Origin: Solirubrobacter ginsenosidimutans
GTDB taxonomy: Bacteria > Actinomycetota > Thermoleophilia > Solirubrobacterales > Solirubrobacteraceae
Direction of reading: 5' to 3'
Length of the DNA: 64,000 bases
Assembly: GCF_027587205.1 (NCBI RefSeq)
Contig: NZ_JAPDOD010000018.1
Location: 98,854-162,853 of the forward strand
Part shown: piece by piece, positions 49,985 through 57,888 of the stretch
Position numbering within the stretch: position 1 is the first letter of the stretch
Layout: every line of letters begins with the position of its first letter
The notes under the pieces: model-generated
Database searches by the model: none
Told to the model about the DNA's origin: nothing
The model's input: only the letters and a program-made list of their open reading frames with translations
Translations under genes and position numbers: made by a program

Positions 49985-52522
49985 CTACGTCGGGTCGGTC
50001 TGCAGTGCCTGGGCGAGCTGGGTGCGGGAGGCGATGCCGAGCTTGCGATAGGCGGCGCCGAGGTGGCCTTCGATCGTCTTCTCGGTGACGAACAGCCGCT
50101 CGGCGATCTCGCGGTTGGACTGCCCGCCCGCCGCGAGGCGGGCGACGCGCTCCTGCGTGGCGGTGAGCGCGGCGGCGCCCGTGAGCGCCGCTCGGCGGGG
50201 CTTGGCGCCCGTCGCGACCAGCGCGTCTCTCGCCCGCGATCCGAGCGCGGTCGCGCCGCAGCGCTCGGCGAGTTCGAGCGCTTGACGGAGCGACTCGCGG
50301 TCTCCGAGTTCGACGAGGGCGTGGGCGTACTCGAGGCGGGCGGGTGAGGCGGCGAGCGTCTCGACCGCGGCGCGGAGCGTCTCCGCATCGCCCGTGATCC
50401 GCGCCTTGGCGAGCAGCCCCATCCCGTGCTCGCGCGGCACGCCGAACGCCGCGGCGAGGTCGATCTGCTCGTCGGCGGCGTCGAGCGCCTCCTCGACGCG
50501 GCCGGTGGCGAACGCGGCGGCGGCGAGGGTCGAGTCCCATGCCAAGAAGCCCGGGTTGCGGATGCCCCACGCGCGCTGGCGGCGGCCGCACTCCCGTGCG
50601 AGGTTCAGCGCCTCGGGCGCACGACCCTGCGCCAGCCGTAGGCGGGCGAGGGAGTCGAGCAGGAACGTGAAGCCGAAGACCTCCGGCCAGTCGCCGTCGA
50701 GGCCGGTGACGTTGACCCACTGTTGTGCCTCGTCGACGTGGCCGCGTTCGAGCAGCGCGTCGACGAGTGGGGAGATCACCCACGGCAGCGCCATCCGGTA
50801 GTCGCCGAACGGCAGTGCGAGCTCACCCACCCACCCGAGCAGCACGCGGAGATCGGCCTCGGCCTCCACGACCCGCCCCTGCCGCACCCGCACGATCGCC
50901 CGCAGCGCGATCGCGAGTCGCAGCACCTCGAGCTCCCCGCCGGCCCGTGCGCGGTCGGCCACCGCGGTCCACGCCGCATCCGCCCGCTCGAGCCGCCCGG
51001 CGGCCATCAACGCGACGAGCGCGCCCGCGACCGACGACGGCTTGGCGTCCGGGAGGGCCAGCTCGGCGTGATCGGCGCCCGTCTCCGCGGGGGGACGGCG
51101 GGCGACCTCGATCCACGCGCCGACCGCCGACGCGCCCGCGGGGAGCTGCGCCGCCAGCGCGTCGAGCCCGCCGGCGCGCCGGACCAGGGCGAGGTCGAGC
51201 ACGCTCACCGTTGCGAGCTCGGTGCGCGCCTCTTCGCCCGCGCCGCGCGCGAACGCCTCGGCGGCATCGGTGAAATAGCCCTGGACCATCAGCGCGCGGC
51301 CGAGCTCGAGGACGATCGCCTCGCGCTCGCCGGCGGGTGCCAGCGCGAGCGCCTCGCGCAGCGCCGGCAGGCCACCGGGCCCGTCGGTCGCGACGAGCGC
51401 GCGGGCGAGCTCGCGCAGGAGCGGGACGAGCTCCGCGCGCGGCAGTTGCTCCTCGCTCGCGCGGCGCAGGTAGCTGACCGCGGTGTCGGGCGCGCCGCGC
51501 GCCCACGCCGCGGCGGCCGCGGCCCGCAGCGCCCGCGCGGCCTTCACGCCGCCGCCCGGCCCTGAGGCCAGGACGTGGGCGGCAACGCGCTCGGGCCCGT
51601 TGACGAGTTGCGCGGCGAACGCGTGCATCTCTCCCCGCTGCGCCGCCGGGATGGCCGCGTAGACGGCCTGCTGGACGAGCGGGTGGGCGAAGCCGTCGCC
51701 GTTGAGGATGTCCGCGCGGCCCAGGGCCTCGGCCGCCTCGACGGCGGTGCGCACGTCCAATCCGGCCAGGCGCGCGGCGATCGTCCCGCCGCTCCCGGCG
51801 ACCGCCACACCGCGGGCGAGCGCGAGGCAGGCGGGTGGGAGCGCGTCCAGGCGCAAGGCGATCGACTCGATCACCGGGCGCGGCACCTCGTCCGCGGAGG
51901 CGACCAGTGCGTGGACGTAGAACGGGATCCCGCCGCTGGCCTCGTGGATCGCGTCCGCGCGGTCTGGACCCGCGAGGGTGGCAACCGCGGCGGGCGAGAG
52001 CGGCTTGGGCTCGATGACCCGCGTCGACGCGTGCAGCGCGATCCGCGACAGCAACTCGTCACGTTCGTCGTTGCGGGCGGCGAGGATCAGCGCGAGCGGC
52101 AGGTCCGCGATGCGGTTGACCATGTACGCGAGCCAGCGCAGGGTCGGGCGGTCCAGCCAGTGGGCGTCGTCGACGACGATCGCCAGCGGGCCGAGCCCGG
52201 CGGTGAGCCAGTAGAGGCCGTGCAGCACGGCGTGGTCGGGCTCGCCGCCGACCGAGAACGCCGCGGCGGCGTGGGCGGCGGCGCCCTCGTCCGGCACCCG
52301 CACACCCGCGAACAACTGCTGCACGCCGCCGAAGGCGAACGAGCGCTCGAGCTCCGACCCGCGGGCGGTCAGGACCCGCGGGGCGAGCCCGCGGGTCTCC
52401 TCGAGCAGCGCGGTCTTGCCGATCCCCGCCGGGCCGCTGACGAGCACGCACCCACCGGGACCGCTCAGCGTCGCCGCGAGCGCGGCGCGCTCGTCCTCGC
52501 GTTCGAGCAGCGCAAAAGTCAG
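49985..52522 (-). CDS. LuxR-family regulator with AAA/STAND ATPase (LAL type)
   Basis: Large regulator of roughly 845 aa. The N-terminal ATPase has Walker A SGPAGIGKTALLEE, Walker B-like LAIVVDDAHWLD, and NRIADLPLALILAARN. A long helical/TPR-like middle follows (about 330-760), and the C-terminal LuxR HTH is LTATQERVARLAAGGQSNREIAERLFVTEKTIEGHLGAAYRKLGI. The start is uncertain. No ATG, GTG or TTG lies near the expected N-terminus (LLEREDERAAL). A CTG at 52522 with GGAGA seven bases upstream fits best, while a GTG at 52594 would overlap the divergent gene. The inducing ligand is unknown. Confidence 0.85.
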   Translation of the reverse strand: MTFALLEREDERAALAATLSGPGGCVLVSGPAGIGKTALLEETRGLAPRVLTARGSELERSFAFGGVQQLFAGVRVPDEGAAAHAAAAFSVGGEPDHAVLHGLYWLTAGLGPLAIVVDDAHWLDRPTLRWLAYMVNRIADLPLALILAARNDERDELLSRIALHASTRVIEPKPLSPAAVATLAGPDRADAIHEASGGIPFYVHALVASADEVPRPVIESIALRLDALPPACLALARGVAVAGSGGTIAARLAGLDVRTAVEAAEALGRADILNGDGFAHPLVQQAVYAAIPAAQRGEMHAFAAQLVNGPERVAAHVLASGPGGGVKAARALRAAAAAAWARGAPDTAVSYLRRASEEQLPRAELVPLLRELARALVATDGPGGLPALREALALAPAGEREAIVLELGRALMVQGYFTDAAEAFARGAGEEARTELATVSVLDLALVRRAGGLDALAAQLPAGASAVGAWIEVARRPPAETGADHAELALPDAKPSSVAGALVALMAAGRLERADAAWTAVADRARAGGELEVLRLAIALRAIVRVRQGRVVEAEADLRVLLGWVGELALPFGDYRMALPWVISPLVDALLERGHVDEAQQWVNVTGLDGDWPEVFGFTFLLDSLARLRLAQGRAPEALNLARECGRRQRAWGIRNPGFLAWDSTLAAAAFATGRVEEALDAADEQIDLAAAFGVPREHGMGLLAKARITGDAETLRAAVETLAASPARLEYAHALVELGDRESLRQALELAERCGATALGSRARDALVATGAKPRRAALTGAAALTATQERVARLAAGGQSNREIAERLFVTEKTIEGHLGAAYRKLGIASRTQLAQALQTDPT

Positions 52523-52561
52523 GGGAGTTCTCCAGGGGAGCTCGGGTGCATGCTGTGACGG

Positions 52562-53005
52562 GTGAGCACCTACACCGTCGTCGTCGCAGCGCACATCATC
52601 GCGGTCGTCGCGGCGTACGGGCTCCCGCTCAGCGCGCCGCTGCTCGTCCCGTACGTCCGCCGCCACCATCCTGAGGCGCTCAACGGGCTCCACTCCGCCC
52701 AGTACCGGCTCAACAACGTCCTCACCGGGCCGTTCACCGTGCTCGTGCTGGCGTTCGGGATCTACCTCGCGAGCGACGGGCACCGGTGGGGCGATCCGTT
52801 CGTCTCGATCGGAGTCGGCGCGATCGCGATCATCGCCGTGGTGGGCGGCGCGGTCGTCGTCCCCGCGGTCAAGCGGCTGGCGGCGCTGGACCCGTCGACC
52901 GCCGAGTACGCCGCGGTCTACCGGCGCTACCTGGCGAGCGAGAGCTTTCTCGGCGCGCTCGTGCTGGTGACGATCTTCGCGATGGCGGCCAAACCGTTCT
53001 CATGA
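52562..53005 (+). CDS. Four-helix membrane protein, DUF2269-like
   Basis: Integral membrane protein of 147 aa with four hydrophobic segments and a GTG start. The first helix is TVVVAAHIIAVVAAYGLPL, followed by a cytoplasmic stretch VRRHHPEALNGLHSAQYRLNN. The C-terminal half has VKRLAALDPSTAEYAAVYRRYLASESFLGALVL. Conserved His residues near the first helix and the overall pattern recall DUF2269-type proteins. The function is unknown. It is divergent from the LuxR regulator and lies 16 bp before the acyl-CoA ligase, so it may be co-transcribed with it. Confidence 0.75.
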   Translation: MSTYTVVVAAHIIAVVAAYGLPLSAPLLVPYVRRHHPEALNGLHSAQYRLNNVLTGPFTVLVLAFGIYLASDGHRWGDPFVSIGVGAIAIIAVVGGAVVVPAVKRLAALDPSTAEYAAVYRRYLASESFLGALVLVTIFAMAAKPFS

Positions 53006-53021
53006 CGGTAGGGTCGCGCTC

Positions 53022-54524
53022 ATGTCCACCAGCCTCGCCCAGCTGCTGACGGCGACCGCGGCGGAGCACGGCGACCGGCCGGCGCTCAAGCTCGACGACT
53101 CCGTCCTCAACTACGCCTTCCTCAACGAGGCGGCCTCGCGGGTCGCGGGCCTGCTGAAGGAGAAGGGCATCGCCCCCGGCGACCGCGTCGGGATCATGCT
53201 GCCCAACGTCCCGTACTTCGGTGCCGCCTACTACGGCATCCTGCGGGCGGGTGGCGTGGTCGTGCCGATGAACGTACTGCTCAAGGGCCGCGAGGTCGCG
53301 TTCTACCTCAAGGACTCGGGCGCGAAGGCGGTGTTCGCGTGGCACGGCTTCGCCGAGGCCGCGGAGACGGGCGCCGCGGAGGCCGGCGCGGAGGTCATCC
53401 CGGTCATGCCCGGGGAGTTCGAGCAGCTCCTGATGGCCGCGCCGCGCGCGCCGGAGGACGAGCCGCGCACGGGCGACGACACGGCCGTGATCCTCTACAC
53501 GAGCGGGACGACGGGCACCCCGAAGGGCGCCGAGCTCACCCACGACAACCTGCGCCAGAACTGCACGGTCACGGCGCGAACGCTGATCGGCGTCAGCGAG
53601 GAGGACGTGATCCTCGGCGCGCTGCCGCTGTTTCACTCCTTCGGCCAGACGTGCGGCCTCAACGCCGCAATTGCCCACGGGGCGTGCCTGACGCTGATCC
53701 CGCGCTTCGATCCGGCCAAGGCGCTGGAGATCATCGCCCGCGACCGGGTGACGGTGCTCGAGGGCGTCCCGACGATGTACCACGCGATGCTCAACGCGCC
53801 CGGCCACGAGGACGCCGACACGTCGTCGCTGCGGGTGTGCGTGACCGGCGGCTCCGCGATGCCGGGCGAGATCATGAAGCAGTTCGAGCAGGCGTTCGAC
53901 TGCATGATCCTCGAGGGCTACGGGCTGTCGGAGACGTCCCCGGTGGCGTCCTTCAACCACCCCGACGCCGAGCGCAAGGCGGGCTCGATCGGCACCCCGA
54001 TCGCGGGCGTCGAGATGAAGGTCGTCGACGACGATGGCGCTGACGTCGAGCAGGGCGGCGTGGGCGAGATCGTCATCCGCGGCCACAACGTGATGAAGGG
54101 CTACTGGGGCCGCCCGGACGCGACCGCCGACGTCATGCGCGACGGCTGGTTCGCCACCGGCGATATGGCGACGGTCGACGAGGACGGCTACTTCTTCATC
54201 GTCGACCGCAAGAAGGACATGATCATCCGCGGCGGCTACAACGTCTACCCGCGCGAGATCGAGGAGGTGCTCTACGAGCATCCGGCGGTCTCGGAGGTCG
54301 CCGTCGTCGGTGTGCCGGACGACTCGCTGGGCGAGGAGGTCGCGGCCGCTGTCGTATTGAAGACAGGTGCCGAGGCATCCGCCGACGACCTTCGTGCGTA
54401 TGCCCGAGAGCGTGTCGCCGCATACAAGTATCCGCGCCAGATCTGGTTTTCCGAAGCGCTCCCCAAGGGCCCGACCGGCAAGATCCTCAAGCGCGAGATC
54501 AAGGCTCCCGAAGCGCTGGAGTAG
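53022..54524 (+). CDS. Long-chain fatty acid-CoA ligase (AMP-binding)
   Basis: Adenylate-forming enzyme of 500 aa that activates a fatty or other carboxylic acid to its acyl-CoA through an acyl-AMP. The motifs are complete: P-loop ILYTSGTTGTPKGAELTHDN, MPLFHS-like LPLFHSFGQT, GYGLSETSPV, the hinge FIVDRKKDMIIRGGYNVYPREIEE, and the catalytic C-terminal Lys in LPKGPTGKILKREI. The length fits FadD/DitJ-type ligases. The ATG at 53022 is supported by homologous N-terminal spacing. The substrate chain length is unknown. Confidence 0.93.
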   Translation: MSTSLAQLLTATAAEHGDRPALKLDDSVLNYAFLNEAASRVAGLLKEKGIAPGDRVGIMLPNVPYFGAAYYGILRAGGVVVPMNVLLKGREVAFYLKDSGAKAVFAWHGFAEAAETGAAEAGAEVIPVMPGEFEQLLMAAPRAPEDEPRTGDDTAVILYTSGTTGTPKGAELTHDNLRQNCTVTARTLIGVSEEDVILGALPLFHSFGQTCGLNAAIAHGACLTLIPRFDPAKALEIIARDRVTVLEGVPTMYHAMLNAPGHEDADTSSLRVCVTGGSAMPGEIMKQFEQAFDCMILEGYGLSETSPVASFNHPDAERKAGSIGTPIAGVEMKVVDDDGADVEQGGVGEIVIRGHNVMKGYWGRPDATADVMRDGWFATGDMATVDEDGYFFIVDRKKDMIIRGGYNVYPREIEEVLYEHPAVSEVAVVGVPDDSLGEEVAAAVVLKTGAEASADDLRAYARERVAAYKYPRQIWFSEALPKGPTGKILKREIKAPEALE

Positions 54525-54576
54525 TAACGCGCCAGTTCCCCGTGCAGGCCTGCTGCGATCCCGTTACGCTGAACAC

Positions 54577-55113
54577 CTGACTGTTAGAGCACGGACGTTT
54601 CTGGCGATCGTAGGGCTGCTCGTAGCGCTGCCCATGGCGTCCCCCGCTTGGGCGCAGGACGCGACGTCCACGCCGTCCCCGAAGGAGCTCTGGAACGCGT
54701 ACCCGCTCGCGCCTGAGGACGCGCCGGCGACGGCGACCCCCTCCGAGGCGGCGACCGAGGGCGCGGCCACCCCGACTCCACGCCAGGCGGGTGCCGCGCC
54801 GCCGGTCAAGGACGACGGCGGCACCGGCTGGGTGATTCCCGTCATCGTCGCCGCGCTGCTGGCGTTCGGGCTCGGCCTGAGCATCGGGCGGCGCCGCCGG
54901 CGCGAGCGTCTCGAAGCCGCCGAGGCCGCGGGTGACTCACCCGCCGTCGAGCCGCCCGCGCCGAAGCGCTTCCAGTGGCGCGACTACCCGGAACCGGCGC
55001 GCCCGGCTCCGCCTCCGCCCCCGCCGCCGAACGGCGCTCCGACCTTCAAGGCCGCGCTCAGGGAACAGCGCGCGGCCGCCTCGAAGCGGGCCAAGCAGGA
55101 GGAACCACATTGA
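54577..55113 (+). CDS. Signal-bearing single-pass membrane protein, Pro-rich tail
   Basis: About 178 aa: a signal peptide (TFLAIVGLLVALPMASPAWA, cleaved after AWA), a Pro/Thr/Ala-rich extracytoplasmic segment, a transmembrane helix (GWVIPVIVAALLAFGLGLSIG), a basic stop-transfer RRRRRERL, and a Pro-rich cytoplasmic tail. The start is unclear. No ATG/GTG/TTG lies in frame between the previous gene's stop (54524) and the signal peptide, so the CTG at 54577 is used. Upstream starts would lie inside the acyl-CoA ligase gene. It overlaps the next gene at 55110, so it belongs with the ferritin-like pair. The function is unknown. Confidence 0.65.
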   Translation: MTVRARTFLAIVGLLVALPMASPAWAQDATSTPSPKELWNAYPLAPEDAPATATPSEAATEGAATPTPRQAGAAPPVKDDGGTGWVIPVIVAALLAFGLGLSIGRRRRRERLEAAEAAGDSPAVEPPAPKRFQWRDYPEPARPAPPPPPPPNGAPTFKAALREQRAAASKRAKQEEPH

Positions 55114-55691
55114 TCTCGCGACGCACGATGCTGGAAGCGGGAGCGGTTGCGCTGGGCGCGGTCGCCGTCGGCGGAGTCGTACTGGGCGAACACGCCGAGC
55201 CGGCGGTCTCCGCACCGTCGGCGAAGCAGGACGCGGAAATCCTGAACTTCGCACTGCTGCTCGAGTACGTCCAGCAGGGCTTTCACACCGAAGCGCTTTC
55301 GCGGGCCAACCTCACCGGCGATCTGAAGACGTTCGCCGCGACGGTCGCCGCGCAGGAGCAGGAGCACATCGCGTTCTTGAAGTCGGCGCTCGGCTCGGCC
55401 GCGCGCAAGCCGCCGAAGCTCGATTTCGGCGAGGACACCAGCGATGAGGAGAAGTACTCGCTGGCCGCCTTCAAGCTCGAGGACCTCGGCGTCGCCGCCT
55501 ACACCGCGCAGGCGCCGAACCTGACCAAGCCGTCGCTGGCCGCGGCGGCGAAGCTCGTGTCCGTCGAGTCCCGCCACGCCGCGTGGATCAGGGACCTACG
55601 TGGCATGAACCCGGCGCCGGACGCGGCCGAGCCGTCCATCCCCGCAGAGCGCGTCGTCGAGACCTTGAAGGGCAGCGGGTACGTCCAATGA
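55110..55691 (+). CDS. Secreted ferritin-like domain protein (1)
   Basis: Exported ferritin_2-type (PF13668-like) protein, 193 aa, starting at a TTG (55110) that overlaps the previous stop and has AGGAGG 7-8 bases upstream. A Tat-like signal (SRRTMLEAGAVALGAVAV) is followed by a helical bundle with Glu/His metal-ligand candidates: EILNFALLLEYVQQGFHTEAL, VAAQEQEHIAFLKSALG and LVSVESRHAAWIRDLRG. The ExxH-type pairs suggest a di-metal site, but ferroxidase activity is not shown. It forms a translationally coupled pair with the next gene. Confidence 0.85.
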   Translation: MISRRTMLEAGAVALGAVAVGGVVLGEHAEPAVSAPSAKQDAEILNFALLLEYVQQGFHTEALSRANLTGDLKTFAATVAAQEQEHIAFLKSALGSAARKPPKLDFGEDTSDEEKYSLAAFKLEDLGVAAYTAQAPNLTKPSLAAAAKLVSVESRHAAWIRDLRGMNPAPDAAEPSIPAERVVETLKGSGYVQ

Positions 55692-56347
55692 TCCTCTCCG
55701 AGATCGACCGTGACGACGCCATCGCCGAGGCGCTGGATGCGCTGCACGGCACGACGCGCGCGGGGTTCTTCCGGCGAGCGGCGCTGGGCAGCGCGGCGCT
55801 GCTGGCCGCCTCGACGACACCCGCCTCCGCCGCGATCGGCAAGCGCGACGAGGCGATCCTCAACTACGCGCTGACCCTGGAGTACGTCCAGGACTCGTTC
55901 TACAGCGAGGTCGAGCGGCTGGGGACGCTGAGCGGCGCGCTGGAGACGCAGGCCAAGACCGTGGCCGCCCACGAGCGCGCGCACGTCAAGGCGTTCCGCG
56001 AGGTGCTCGGCTCCCGCGCGGTCAAGCGACCGAAGTTCGACTTCCGCGGCGCGACCGAGGACGCCGACAGCTTCCGCAAGACCGCGGTCGCGTTCGAAGA
56101 TCTGGCGGTCGCGGCCTACAAGGGCCAGGCGCCGCTGATCCAGAGCCGCGCGTATCTGGTTCCCGCGCTGGCGATCCACTCCGTCGAGGCGCGCCATGCC
56201 GCGTGGATCCGGCGCCTCGCGGGTGAGGTGCCGGCGGCGGACGCGTTCGACGAGCCGCGCTCGATGAGGAGCACACTGGCGATCGTGGCCGACACCCACT
56301 TCGTGGTCAACACCCGCAGCCGCCGCAAGCCGAAGTTCACGGGGTGA
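55688..56347 (+). CDS. Secreted ferritin-like domain protein (2)
   Basis: A 219-aa paralogue of the preceding protein, overlapping it by ATGA. An acidic N-terminal extension precedes an RR-containing signal (FFRRAALGSAALLAAS, cleavage near ASA). The bundle repeats the same helices and ligand pairs: ILNYALTLEYVQDSFYSEV, VAAHERAHVKAFREVLG and IHSVEARHAAWIRRLAG. Two adjacent, related, exported ferritin-like proteins suggest a heteromeric complex at the cell envelope. The C-terminus is basic (RSRRKPKF). The L,D-transpeptidase gene follows after 76 bp. Confidence 0.85.
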   Translation: MILSEIDRDDAIAEALDALHGTTRAGFFRRAALGSAALLAASTTPASAAIGKRDEAILNYALTLEYVQDSFYSEVERLGTLSGALETQAKTVAAHERAHVKAFREVLGSRAVKRPKFDFRGATEDADSFRKTAVAFEDLAVAAYKGQAPLIQSRAYLVPALAIHSVEARHAAWIRRLAGEVPAADAFDEPRSMRSTLAIVADTHFVVNTRSRRKPKFTG

Positions 56348-56423
56348 GCGGGGAGAGCCGGCGTCCACCCCCCACGACGCTCGCCGCCGGTCCGCGTCGG
56401 CCGCGGGCCTCCGGGGCCGCACG

Positions 56424-57245
56424 GTGACGCTCGTCGCCGGTCGGCGCCGGCCGCGCTCGCGCCTCCTGCTCGTCGCTGCCGGCCTCTTCGCCGTCGCGGC
56501 GATCCTCGCGGTCGCCGCGCTCGTCCCGCGGGGGTCATCGTCGCCGGCGCGCGTGTCGCCGGGCGACCCGGATGCGCAGGCCGCGCAGTTGCCGCCCGCG
56601 CCGAAGGCGGCGTTCAAGATCGGCGCGCCCGTCCCGCTCGCCCGCCATCGCGACGAGACGACGTGGGCCGCGGTGCGCGACGACGTCGTCGCTCGCGCCG
56701 CGCCGTCACGGAGCGCCCGCGCGGTCGGGACGCTTCGCGCACTGACGCCCGAGGCGACGACGAACATCGTCCTGCCGCTCGCCCGCCGCCACCTGTGGGT
56801 CAAGGTCCGGCTGCCCGCACTGCCGAACGGCACGACCGGGTGGGTGCCGCGGGCCGCGCTCGGCGCCTACGGGACCGTGCGCACGCGGGTGATCGTCGAC
56901 GTCGCCAAGCGGCGGCTGACGCTGCTCAAGGACGGGCGGGCCGTGCTGCGCGTGCCGGTGGGCGTGGGGGCGCCGGACGCGCCGACGCCGCGCGGGCAGT
57001 TCGTCGTGCGCAACATCCTCACCCGCTTCTCGAGCAAGTTCTACGGGCCGATCGCGCTCGGCACCAGCGCCCGATCGGAGACGCTGACGGACTGGCCGGG
57101 CGGCGGGTACGTCGGCATCCACGGGACCGACGAGCCGGGCCTGATCCCGGGCGCGGTCTCCCACGGGTGCATCCGCCTGCGCAACGCGGACATCGTCCGG
57201 CTGGCGCGCGAGCTGCCGATCGGGACGCCGCTGACGATCCGCTGA
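56424..57245 (+). CDS. L,D-transpeptidase (YkuD domain), membrane-anchored
   Basis: Peptidoglycan 3-3 cross-linking enzyme of 273 aa, with GTG start at 56424. An N-terminal anchor helix (SRLLLVAAGLFAVAAILAVAALV) is followed by an SH3-like region (about 80-150, including VKVRLPALPNGTTGWVP) and a YkuD domain (about 155-270). Catalytic residues are in GIHGTDEPG and SHGCIRLRN (His and nucleophile Cys), matching the HX14-15[S/T]HGCh[R/N] motif. It would work outside the membrane on the cell wall. Its position after the two exported ferritin-like genes suggests an envelope cluster. Its stop nearly touches the convergent O-methyltransferase gene. Confidence 0.93.
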   Translation: MTLVAGRRRPRSRLLLVAAGLFAVAAILAVAALVPRGSSSPARVSPGDPDAQAAQLPPAPKAAFKIGAPVPLARHRDETTWAAVRDDVVARAAPSRSARAVGTLRALTPEATTNIVLPLARRHLWVKVRLPALPNGTTGWVPRAALGAYGTVRTRVIVDVAKRRLTLLKDGRAVLRVPVGVGAPDAPTPRGQFVVRNILTRFSSKFYGPIALGTSARSETLTDWPGGGYVGIHGTDEPGLIPGAVSHGCIRLRNADIVRLARELPIGTPLTIR

Positions 57246-57246
57246 T

Positions 57247-57879
57247 TCAGCGTTTGCGAACGATCGTCATGCCGTCGGCCAGTCCGATCAGCACCGAATC
57301 GACGGCGGGGTCGTTCGCGATGCGGGTGTTGAGCTCGGCCATCGTGCGGGTGCGGTCGTCGCCGGCCTCGATCACGCGGCCGCCCAACAGCGTGTTGTCG
57401 AGCACCATCATCCCGCCGCTGCGCAGCTTCGGCAGCAGCGCGTCGTAGTAGCCCGGGTAGCCCGGCTTGTCGGCGTCGACGTAGGCGAAGTCGATCTCCT
57501 CGGTGAAGGTCGCGAGGCCCTCGATCGCCGGGCCGACCACGATCGTCGTGCGGTCGCCGACGCCCGCCGAGTCGAGGTTGCCGCGCGCGATCTCGGCGTA
57601 CTCGGGGTCGTACTCGAAGCACGTCAGGCGACCGCCGTCCGCGAGCCCACGGGCGATGCAGATCGCCCCGTAGCCGGTGAACGTGCCGACCTCGACCGCC
57701 GTCCGCGTGCCGACCGTCTTGGCGAGGATCGTCAGCAGCGCGCCCTGATCGGGCCGCGACTGCATGCCCCCGTGCGGCAGCTCGCCCGTCTCGCGGTTGA
57801 CGCGGGCGAGCGTGTCGTCCTGCCCCGCGAGCCGGGTCAGGTAGTCCGTCAGGCCGGGGATATCCGAGGTGCGCGACAT
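57247..57879 (-). CDS. SAM-dependent O-methyltransferase, caffeoyl-CoA/COMT type
   Basis: Class I methyltransferase of 210 aa in the metal-dependent catechol/caffeoyl-CoA O-methyltransferase family. Motif I is AVEVGTFTGYGAICIA, the acidic residue of strand 2 is in CFEYDPEYAEIA, the metal-binding Asp is in IDFAYVDADKPGY and DNTLLGG, and the N-terminal MQSRPDQGALLTIL is the family entry. The substrate cannot be told. It starts ten bases after the sigma/zinc-finger gene ends, on the same strand. Confidence 0.92.
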   Translation of the reverse strand: MSRTSDIPGLTDYLTRLAGQDDTLARVNRETGELPHGGMQSRPDQGALLTILAKTVGTRTAVEVGTFTGYGAICIARGLADGGRLTCFEYDPEYAEIARGNLDSAGVGDRTTIVVGPAIEGLATFTEEIDFAYVDADKPGYPGYYDALLPKLRSGGMMVLDNTLLGGRVIEAGDDRTRTMAELNTRIANDPAVDSVLIGLADGMTIVRKR

Positions 57880-57888
57880 GCCTCCACG

